Below are positions 1 through 5,021 of a stretch of DNA of 6,240 nt, in pieces. The notes below the pieces were generated by a model that searched no databases, was not told the DNA's origin, and saw only the letters and a list, made by a program, of their open reading frames with translations. The position numbers and the translations under genes are program-made. The first letter of the stretch is position 1. Each line of letters begins with the position of its first letter. Source of the DNA: Desulfobacterales bacterium (GTDB lineage Bacteria > Desulfobacterota > Desulfobacteria > Desulfobacterales > JAFDCJ01). The DNA lies in the NCBI GenBank assembly GCA_020345785.1, contig CP070771.1, positions 5,324,970-5,331,209 on the forward strand, in the 5' to 3' direction.

Positions 1-160
1 GATCAAGGTTCAGGGGTATGTCAAAATAGATTTCATCTCCCCAGACGTTCGCCGAGCCTTCAATGGGAAGGGCGTCGAAAATCTTGGTTGCGGTCGGCGT
101 GTCAAACATCTCGGCCTCAAGGGACACCTTTCCAACAGATATATTAATTTTAGCCGCCAT
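1..160 (-). CDS. Cyclophilin-like fold protein (DUF369/TM1367 type), C-terminus cut off by window edge
   Basis: This minus-strand gene starts at an ATG (160-158) and runs out of the window after 53 codons, still open. The visible residues begin MAAKINISVGKVSLEAEMFD and go on to D-T-P-T-A-T-K-I-F-D-A-L-P, then W-G-D-E-I-Y-F. This pattern of an N-terminal beta strand, a 'DTPTA' turn, a short helix ending 'ALP' and the 'WGDEIYF' strand is characteristic of the small cyclophilin-like proteins related to Thermotoga TM1367. These are about 120 residues long, so less than half is seen. Their biochemical role is unknown, and prolyl isomerase activity should not be assumed from the fold. A strong Shine-Dalgarno sequence lies 8 bases before the ATG, inside the end of the upstream glycosylase gene. 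The two genes are therefore very likely co-transcribed and possibly translationally coupled. The family call is from memory of the motif pattern. Confidence 0.82.
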   Translation of the reverse strand, partial: MAAKINISVGKVSLEAEMFDTPTATKIFDALPIEGSANVWGDEIYFDIPLNLD

Positions 161-164
161 ATTG

Positions 165-740
165 CTAGCCTCCTTTCTCGACCCAAAACCGCAATGGCGC
201 CTCGCGATCCCTGCGGCTTGCGTAGTCGATACCGATTCTTGAACCGGTTTTAACTGAATCTGCCATGATCATTCTATGGGACTCAAGCCACAACAATTGG
301 CCTTTAGTGACATCCCAGCCGTTCAGTGATTTGTCAATTGCCAGAGCCTGACATAACCTGGCCGGACCATTGCTCAAGTCTTTGCCCTTTTTTCCCCGCA
401 AGGCTTCCATCTGTGCAAGACCGGAGAGGGGTTTAATCGCTCTAATTAAAACGGCACACGGATTTTCTTGCTGCTCGGTCACAATGTTGAGCATAAAATG
501 CATGCCGTAAACAAAATACACATAGGCAACACCGGCCGGTCCGAACATGACCGAATTACGGGGAGTTTGGCCTTTGGATGCATGACAGGCGCTGTCGTTC
601 GTGCCCAAATAGGCTTCCACTTCGGTAATCATGCCGCTTAAGATGGAGCCGTTGTAATTACGCACGAGCTTAGCGCCCAGCAATTCTCGAGCGACGGTAA
701 CTGTAGGGCGATTGAAAAAGGCCTGTTTTAATGGAGCCAT
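165..740 (-). CDS. mpg: 3-methyladenine DNA glycosylase, Aag/MPG family
   Basis: This 191-residue protein matches the alkyladenine DNA glycosylase family along its length. The enzyme flips out and excises alkylated purines such as 3-methyladenine and hypoxanthine, starting base excision repair in the cytoplasm. Diagnostic blocks are A-R-E-L-L-G (17-22), E-V-E-A-Y-L-G (40-46), Q-T-P-R-N (58-62), Y-V-Y-F-V-Y-G-M (73-80) and L-S-N-G-P-A-R-L (122-129). By alignment to human AAG, the catalytic base is Glu42 (human Glu125). His53, the intercalating Tyr75 (human Tyr159), Tyr78, Asn85 and Arg100 are also present, so the enzyme should be active. Length is normal for bacterial members. The ATG at 740 is chosen because the conserved block 'FFNRPTVTVA' begins only a few residues later and no better in-frame start lies upstream; its Shine-Dalgarno sequence is weak. 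Its last codons contain the ribosome binding site of the cyclophilin-like gene. It is divergent from the glycyl radical operon and shows no functional link to it. Confidence 0.95.
   Translation of the reverse strand: MAPLKQAFFNRPTVTVARELLGAKLVRNYNGSILSGMITEVEAYLGTNDSACHASKGQTPRNSVMFGPAGVAYVYFVYGMHFMLNIVTEQQENPCAVLIRAIKPLSGLAQMEALRGKKGKDLSNGPARLCQALAIDKSLNGWDVTKGQLLWLESHRMIMADSVKTGSRIGIDYASRRDREAPLRFWVEKGG
169..176 (-). promoter_or_regulatory. Ribosome binding site of the cyclophilin-like gene, inside the mpg gene
   Basis: On the minus strand this reads AAAGGAGG, 8 bases before the ATG at 160. It encodes the Lys-Gly-Gly end of the glycosylase. This strong site within the upstream gene fixes the start of the cyclophilin-like gene and suggests coupled translation. 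Confidence 0.8.
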
Positions 741-854
741 AAGAACATATGATTCAATTTTGCATGCCTCAAAGCAATCATCAAATCCGCAAAACTGCGC
801 CTTTGTCCAATATCACGAAATCACGCATTGATCAAAAAAGTTTTATGGAGTAAA

Positions 855-883
855 TTGACAGCGTCTATTTTGAACTACATTAT
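855..883 (+). promoter_or_regulatory. Predicted sigma70 promoter of the activase/glycyl radical enzyme operon
   Basis: A perfect -35 box TTGACA (855-860) is followed by a 17-bp spacer and CATTAT (878-883), which matches four of six positions of the -10 consensus. Transcription would begin near 890 and leave a leader of about 70 bases before the ATG at 959. The rest of the 741-958 intergenic region shows no gene. I could not assign a convincing promoter for the divergent mpg gene. The box match is seen directly; use of the promoter is inferred. Confidence 0.55.
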
Positions 884-910
884 GTGGTCAAGCGGGTCAC
901 GACGCCACAT
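882..910 (+). repeat. Inverted repeat ATGTGG...CCACAT over the -10/start region, possible operator
   Basis: ATGTGG (882-887) and CCACAT (905-910) are perfect inverted arms with 17 bases between them. The arms could extend by TC/GA (888-889 and 901-902) with a 2-base bulge. The left arm overlaps the predicted -10 box and the right arm would lie about 20 bases into the transcript. This is where a repressor of the operon could bind. No regulator gene is visible in the window. Confidence 0.35.
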
Positions 911-958
911 TGACAATTTATTGCTGTTTTTGATTGAGTTGGTAATTTTAATTGTTCT

Positions 959-1864
959 ATGCAAACCGGAAAAATTTTTGATATAAAAAAATATGCCATT
1001 CATGACGGGCCCGGCATCCGAACCACGGTGTTTTTTAAGGGTTGTCCCCTGTCATGCTGGTGGTGTCATAATCCCGAGAGCATCTCGCCAACAAACCAGC
1101 GTCTTTATCGCCGGGAACGCTGCATCGGCTGCAACGCCTGTGAGGATGGCTGCCCTGAGGGTGCGGTTCAGGCTTCAGCCACGGGACCCCAATGGAACCC
1201 CTCCGATTGTGTATTTTGCGGAACCTGTGCCAGGCGCTGTCCGTCGGAGGCGGTGGAATTTATCGGCAAAACCATGACGGTGGATGCGGTTGTGGCCGAA
1301 ATTACCAAAGACATCGTGTTTTATGATGAATCCCGCGGGGGCGTAACCATTTCCGGCGGTGAGCCGCTAATGCAACCGACTTTTCTGATCGCGCTCTTGG
1401 AGGCCTGCGGGGAACTTGACCTGCACCGCACGGTTGACACATCGGGTTTTGGCGACACGCAGGCCTTGCTGAAAACAGCCGCCTGCACCGAACTTTTCCT
1501 TTACGATTTAAAGCACATGGATCCCGAGAAACATTACCGATTCACCGGTGTGTCCAACGAAAAAATTCTGACCAACTTAAAACACCTTAGCCGGCAAGGC
1601 GCTGAAGTCGTCATACGTTTTCCGGTTATTCCGGGGTTCAACAGTGATGAGAGAAATATTCATCAAACCGGTGCATTTGTTTCTTCACTGCCGGACGTCC
1701 GACGCGTGAATATATTGCCGTATCACTGTGCTGCTGTGGCCAAGTATAGAAACCTCGCACTGGGTTTCAAGACAACAGACGTCCGACAACCTTCCCGCGA
1801 ATATCTTGAGTCTGTTGCCAGGCGCTTGGAGAATTACGGTTTAGAAGTCAAAATAGGAGGATAG
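959..1864 (+). CDS. Glycyl radical enzyme activating enzyme (radical SAM, with two extra 4Fe-4S clusters; HypE-like)
   Basis: This 301-residue cytoplasmic radical-SAM enzyme uses S-adenosylmethionine and an iron-sulfur cluster to abstract hydrogen from a glycine of the partner enzyme encoded next door. The N-terminus has the family signature I-H-D-G-P-G-I-R-T-T (14-23), followed by the cluster-binding C-x3-C-x2-C at Cys29, Cys33 and Cys36. A ferredoxin-like insert with two 4Fe-4S sets follows: Cys55/58/61/65 and Cys84/87/90/94. This insert is typical of activases for CutC, HypD and similar enzymes and is lacking in the pyruvate formate-lyase activase PflA. The SAM-binding S-G-G-E-P-L is at 132-137. 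Family length is about 300. The ATG at 959 is right because the conserved motif starts only about ten residues later, although the ribosome binding site is weak. Its end overlaps the Shine-Dalgarno sequence of the next gene, and the gap to that gene is 4 bases. Activation of that neighbour is inferred from position and family. Confidence 0.95.
   Translation: MQTGKIFDIKKYAIHDGPGIRTTVFFKGCPLSCWWCHNPESISPTNQRLYRRERCIGCNACEDGCPEGAVQASATGPQWNPSDCVFCGTCARRCPSEAVEFIGKTMTVDAVVAEITKDIVFYDESRGGVTISGGEPLMQPTFLIALLEACGELDLHRTVDTSGFGDTQALLKTAACTELFLYDLKHMDPEKHYRFTGVSNEKILTNLKHLSRQGAEVVIRFPVIPGFNSDERNIHQTGAFVSSLPDVRRVNILPYHCAAVAKYRNLALGFKTTDVRQPSREYLESVARRLENYGLEVKIGG
1855..1860 (+). promoter_or_regulatory. 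Ribosome binding site that sets the TTG start of the glycyl radical enzyme
   Basis: AGGAGG lies within the final codons of the activase gene and is 8 bases upstream of the TTG at 1869-1871. This optimal spacing supports TTG as the initiator. It also implies that ribosomes finishing the activase can start on the enzyme. Confidence 0.85.
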
Positions 1865-1868
1865 AGGA

Positions 1869-4229
1869 TTGACCCCCAGAATCGCAAAACTACGCCAGGA
1901 AAGCTTTGAAGCCCAACCCAGTATATCGGTGGAACGGGCGGTGCTTGTGACCCAATTTTACCGGGAAAATTACGGAAAACATTCCATCCCGGTGTTAAGG
2001 GCTTTGAATTTTAAAAACCTTTGTGAAAAGAAGATCGTCTATATCGGTCCCAACGAGCTGATTATAGGGGAGCGCGGCCCGTATCCCAAAGCGGTATCCA
2101 CCTTCCCGGAGCTTACCTGTCACTCGGTGGAAGATCTGAAAATATTGAATTCGCGGGCGATGACCCGTTACCTGATTTGCGATGAAGACATCGAGATTTA
2201 CAAAAACAAGGTCATCCCTTACTGGCAGGGCCGCACGATGCGGGACCGGGTTTTCAGCCAGGTCCCGCCGGAGTGGGAGGCAGCCTACGCCGCAGGTATG
2301 TTTACCGAGTTTATGGAGCAGCGGGCGCCCGGCCACACCACCCTGGACGGCGTTATTTATGAAAAGGGCATGCTGGATTTCAAGCAGCAGATTGCAGAAA
2401 ATTTGGCCAAGCTTGACTATCTGAACGACCCGGAAGCGGCCGATAAGGCCGAGGAATTAAAAGCCATGGAGATTTCCTGTGACGCGGCGATAATCTTCGC
2501 CGAACGTCATGCCGACCTGGCTCAGAAATTGGCGTCCGCTGAACCGGATCCGCAAAGAAAAGCAGAACTTGAGCGGATTGCCGCGATCTGTCGGCGAGTG
2601 CCGACCCGTGCACCCCGAAATTTTTGGGAAGCCCTCCAGATGTATTGGTTTGTGCATTTGGGAACCATCACGGAATTGAACGGTTGGGATGCCATGAGTC
2701 CGGGGCATCTGGATCAGCATCTTTATCCCTTCTATGAAAAAGGTCTGGCGGACGGCTCCCTGGACAGGGAAACCGCCAAAGAGCTCATCGCGTGTTTTTG
2801 GATCAAGGTCAACAATCAACCGGCACCTCCCAAGGTAGGCGTTACCGCCCAGGAGAGCGGAACGTACAATGATTTTACCAACATCAACATCGGGGGATTG
2901 ACAAGAGACGGCGCCGATGGCGTCAACGAGGTCTCATATATCATGCTGGAAGTCATCGATGAATTACATCTGCTCCAGCCCCAGGCAAATGTTCAGATCA
3001 GCCATAAGACCCCCGACCGGTTTCTGAAAAAAGCCTGCCGGGTGATTCGCAAAGGATACGGCTATCCTTCGGTGTTTAACACCGATGAAGTCATCATGGA
3101 GCAGATGCGCACCGGTAAAACCATCGAAGATGCCCGCCAGGGGGGATGCAGCGGTTGCATCGAAACCGGCAGTTTCGGCAAAGAAGCCTACATCTTGACC
3201 GGCTATCTTAATGTGCCCAAAATTCTTGAACTGGCACTCAATGACGGTATCGACCCCTTGACCCGCAAGCAAATCGGTCTGCAGACCGGTGATCCATCAA
3301 AGTTCAGAAGCTTTGATGAACTGTACACGGCATTCGAGCGGCAACTGCAATATATCGTGGATCTGAAGATCCGGGTAAACAATTATATCGAGCGCATGTA
3401 TGCCGCCTATGCACCTGCTCCTTTCCTTTCGGTGGTGATAAGAGACTGCATTGCCAAAGGGCGCGACTACTATAATGCCGGACCGCGCTATAACACCAAT
3501 TACATCCAGTGCTGTGGCATCGGTACGATAACCGACAGTCTGTCCGCCATCAAGAAACATGTATTTGACGAAAACGAAATCAGCATGGAACAGTTGCTGG
3601 CTGCGCTGCACAATAATTTTAACAACCAAGAACCACTGCGTTTGCGTCTTGTCAACAAAACGCCTTTTTATGGCAATGATGACGAATATGCAGATTCGAT
3701 CATGCAACGGGTCTATGATTCCCTGTTTAAATCCATTGACGGCAAACCCAATACCAAGGGTTCCTCGTACCACCTGAACATGCTTTCCACGACCTGCCAT
3801 ATCTACTTCGGGAAAAAACTGGGCGCATCGGCCAACGGTCGACGAGCCACCATGCCCATATCCGATGGCACGTCCCCTTCCCATGGGGCTGACCGCAAAG
3901 GTCCAACAGCGGTCATAAAATCCCTGGGCAAAATGGACCAGATCAAATCCGGCGGCACCTTGCTCAATCAGCGATTTTTACCCAGCGTTCTTGAAGGTGA
4001 TGAGGGAATTGCAAATCTTGCACACCTTATCCGGGCATATTTCAAACTTAACGGTCATCACATTCAGTTTAATGTTGTTGACTCCCAGACACTGCGCAAC
4101 GCCCAGGCAGCTCCCGATGAATACAGGGATCTTTTGGTGCGCGTCGCCGGTTACAGTGATTATTTCGTAGATCTCGACCAAAACCATCAGGAAGAAATCA
4201 TCGCCAGAACCGAACAGGAATCATTTTGA
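1869..4229 (+). CDS. hypD: Glycyl radical enzyme of the trans-4-hydroxy-L-proline dehydratase (HypD) type
   Basis: This complete 786-residue glycyl radical enzyme has the PFL-like domain and a C-terminal glycyl radical domain. The catalytic cysteine is Cys430 in G-C-I-E-T-G, with the base Glu432 two residues on. The radical glycine is Gly761 in R-V-A-G-Y-S-D. Recalling the C. difficile HypD sequence, its residues Phe152, His160, Asp278, Ser334, Asp339, Phe340, Cys434, Glu436, Tyr450, Thr645 and Gly765 correspond to Phe148, His156, Asp274, Ser330, Asp335, Phe336, Cys430, Glu432, Tyr446, Thr641 and Gly761 here, all offset by four. Length matches too (about 789 in HypD). HypD dehydrates trans-4-hydroxy-L-proline to pyrroline-5-carboxylate, which ProC reduces to proline; no proC is visible. 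A related possibility is hydroxyproline C-N lyase (HplG) or an uncharacterised relative. Cys427 and Cys548-Cys549 differ from the HypD I recall. The name is unrelated to the hydrogenase maturation gene also called hypD. Class is certain, substrate probable. Confidence 0.9.
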   Translation: MTPRIAKLRQESFEAQPSISVERAVLVTQFYRENYGKHSIPVLRALNFKNLCEKKIVYIGPNELIIGERGPYPKAVSTFPELTCHSVEDLKILNSRAMTRYLICDEDIEIYKNKVIPYWQGRTMRDRVFSQVPPEWEAAYAAGMFTEFMEQRAPGHTTLDGVIYEKGMLDFKQQIAENLAKLDYLNDPEAADKAEELKAMEISCDAAIIFAERHADLAQKLASAEPDPQRKAELERIAAICRRVPTRAPRNFWEALQMYWFVHLGTITELNGWDAMSPGHLDQHLYPFYEKGLADGSLDRETAKELIACFWIKVNNQPAPPKVGVTAQESGTYNDFTNINIGGLTRDGADGVNEVSYIMLEVIDELHLLQPQANVQISHKTPDRFLKKACRVIRKGYGYPSVFNTDEVIMEQMRTGKTIEDARQGGCSGCIETGSFGKEAYILTGYLNVPKILELALNDGIDPLTRKQIGLQTGDPSKFRSFDELYTAFERQLQYIVDLKIRVNNYIERMYAAYAPAPFLSVVIRDCIAKGRDYYNAGPRYNTNYIQCCGIGTITDSLSAIKKHVFDENEISMEQLLAALHNNFNNQEPLRLRLVNKTPFYGNDDEYADSIMQRVYDSLFKSIDGKPNTKGSSYHLNMLSTTCHIYFGKKLGASANGRRATMPISDGTSPSHGADRKGPTAVIKSLGKMDQIKSGGTLLNQRFLPSVLEGDEGIANLAHLIRAYFKLNGHHIQFNVVDSQTLRNAQAAPDEYRDLLVRVAGYSDYFVDLDQNHQEEIIARTEQESF

Positions 4230-4296
4230 TGCTAAAGTTTCTCACAGAACAGGCGATAACAAGTTCAGCCGTCTGTGGATTCGCAGGACGGTTATC

Positions 4297-4341
4297 CCAA
4301 TGCTCTGGGGGTGGTTCATGGTGAACCACCCCTATCATTGG
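4297..4341. repeat. Long imperfect inverted repeat (hairpin), possibly a REP-like element or Rho-independent-like structure without T-run
   Basis: The inner arms GGGGTGGTTCA (4308-4318) and TGAACCACCCC (4322-4332) are perfectly complementary around a 3-base loop. They extend by a G-T wobble and a T-A pair to 13 pairs. After a small internal loop (3 bases on the left, 1 on the right), the outer arms CCAATG (4297-4302) and CATTGG (4336-4341) pair again. It begins 67 bases after the enzyme's stop codon. No run of T follows on either strand, so it is not a classic terminator; it may stabilise the 3' end of the mRNA or be a dispersed repeat. Confidence 0.75.
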
Positions 4342-4468
4342 CGCCTTCTTGCATAACGCCTTTTCCCACCGCCGCGCACACCCATCTGTTGCGTTCCATG
4401 AATCCAAGTCCATGTCAAATGCAGCGAGACTTAAATTCAGCGATAGGGAGAACTCGAATTGATGGCAG

Positions 4469-4492
4469 AATTGTGAAAAAACTTTCACAATT
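4469..4492. promoter_or_regulatory. Perfect palindrome AATTGTGAAA-N4-TTTCACAATT, candidate operator
   Basis: Ten-base arms (4469-4478 and 4483-4492) are exact reverse complements with AAAC between them. The core half-site TTGTGA/TCACAA is like that of Rex and of CRP-family regulators. However, the gap between the hexamers is 8 bases, whereas Rex sites have 6 and CRP sites have TGTGA-N6-TCACA. It lies 222 bases upstream of the PilZ start, so the target gene is uncertain. As RNA it could also form a stem, but only three T follow the last paired A. Confidence 0.45.
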
Positions 4493-4668
4493 TCTATGGT
4501 ATCAATGTCACAAAACCGAAAAACAAACAGACCGCAATTTGAATCAAAAAAATATGCTACATATTGAAATTATTGCTTTTTATAATTCTTTTAAGAAATA
4601 GGCATAATTCGTGCTAACGAGCATCATGGCAGGCGGCCGCCGAAAATTGCCGATAAGTTCTATGAGTC

Positions 4669-4688
4669 GAAAGCCGGGCACGGCTTTC
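4669..4688 (+). repeat. Hairpin in the PilZ leader
   Basis: GAAAGCCG (4669-4676) and CGGCTTTC (4681-4688) form a perfect 8-bp stem with a GGCA loop, ending 12 bases before the Shine-Dalgarno region of the PilZ gene. The octamer TTCTATGA occurs on both sides of it (4658-4665 and 4686-4693, 28 bases apart). The stem could influence translation of the gene. It does not match the GEMM c-di-GMP riboswitch consensus that I know. Confidence 0.5.
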
Positions 4689-4714
4689 TATGAAAACCCT
4701 GAGGAAGGTGTTCA

Positions 4715-5011
4715 ATGGACTTAAGCCCCGACCAACGCGCAGATACGCGTTTCCGCCATGAGGCCGCAATCATGTTTGAACATTACGCTTCCGGTAAGTA
4801 TTTTGAAGGGAAAATGTTTAATTACAGCCGGGGCGGAATGTATTTCGAATCAAATTTTGCACCCGAGATCGGCACAGAAATCTTTATAGGGGTTGAAAAT
4901 TCCCCCTACACCTCCGGCCATGATGTTTATCGTGCCAAAGTCATCTGGCAGAGAAGATTAAATGACGCCCAGTCACTGTTTCTCCATGGAATCGGCGTCA
5001 AATATTTCTGA
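4715..5011 (+). CDS. Small single-domain PilZ protein (c-di-GMP receptor)
   Basis: This 98-residue protein consists of one PilZ domain. PilZ domains bind the second messenger cyclic di-GMP and pass the signal to motility, polysaccharide or secretion machinery by protein contact. Both ligand-binding signatures are intact: R-x-x-x-R at Arg8-Arg12 and N-x-S-x-x-G at Asn36-Ser38-Gly41. The protein should therefore be able to bind the nucleotide. The remaining sequence has the alternating beta-strand character of the barrel, ending H-G-I-G-V-K-Y-F, as is common in this family. There is no signal peptide or membrane segment, so it is cytoplasmic. The start is supported by GAGGAAGG (4701-4708) 6 bases before the ATG. 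It stands alone, facing the DUF2333-like gene tail to tail with only 10 bases between the stop codons. Its partner or target cannot be told from the window. Confidence 0.9.
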   Translation: MDLSPDQRADTRFRHEAAIMFEHYASGKYFEGKMFNYSRGGMYFESNFAPEIGTEIFIGVENSPYTSGHDVYRAKVIWQRRLNDAQSLFLHGIGVKYF

Positions 5012-5021
5012 AATGCAGTTA

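Larger units (their letters stand above)
4230..4714. other. 485-bp non-coding region between the glycyl radical operon and the PilZ gene
   Basis: I see no credible gene here. Reading frames of about 100 codons on either strand run through long inverted repeats and have no family signature. The region holds a small hairpin at 4269-4291 (CCGTC/GACGG arms), the large hairpin at 4297-4341, a perfect palindrome at 4469-4492, an AT-rich stretch with a consensus TATAAT at 4581-4586 but no matching -35 box, and a GC-rich leader with hairpins from about 4611. None of the hairpins is followed by a real T-run, so the operon's terminator is not identified. Confidence 0.7.

Noticed and set aside
828..835. 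FNR site at TTGATCAA
   Set aside because: An FNR site needs four bases between TTGAT and ATCAA; here the halves are fused, so it is just a short palindrome.
881..915. Sigma54 promoter on the minus strand (GG...GC pattern)
   Set aside because: The distance between the GG and GC elements is off by one base and the surrounding consensus is poor.
910..946. Second promoter from TTGACA at 910-915
   Set aside because: No -10-like hexamer occurs at 16-18 bases; the nearest TAAT-like sequence is about 25 bases away.
3297..3884. Minus-strand open frame of 195 codons
   Set aside because: It lies wholly antisense within the glycyl radical enzyme gene, whose protein is conserved throughout; it is a shadow frame.
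4297..4360. Intrinsic terminator for the glycyl radical operon
   Set aside because: The hairpin is strong, but the sequence after it is mixed, with no run of T on either strand.
4198..4488. Minus-strand open frame of 96 codons
   Set aside because: It overlaps the end of the certain glycyl radical enzyme gene and the hairpin region and shows no family signature.
4564..4586. Sigma70 promoter for the PilZ gene using TTGAAA (4564-4569) and TATAAT (4581-4586)
   Set aside because: The spacer is only 11 bases, too short; no other -35 box fits the perfect TATAAT, so no promoter is called.
4275..4601. Plus-strand open frame of 108 codons downstream of the glycyl radical enzyme
   Set aside because: It runs through both large inverted repeats, has no ribosome binding site and no recognisable family; its composition is like random translation.
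4611..4714. c-di-GMP (GEMM) riboswitch upstream of the PilZ gene
   Set aside because: The conserved GEMM core elements as I know them, such as the GCAAAGC segment, are absent.
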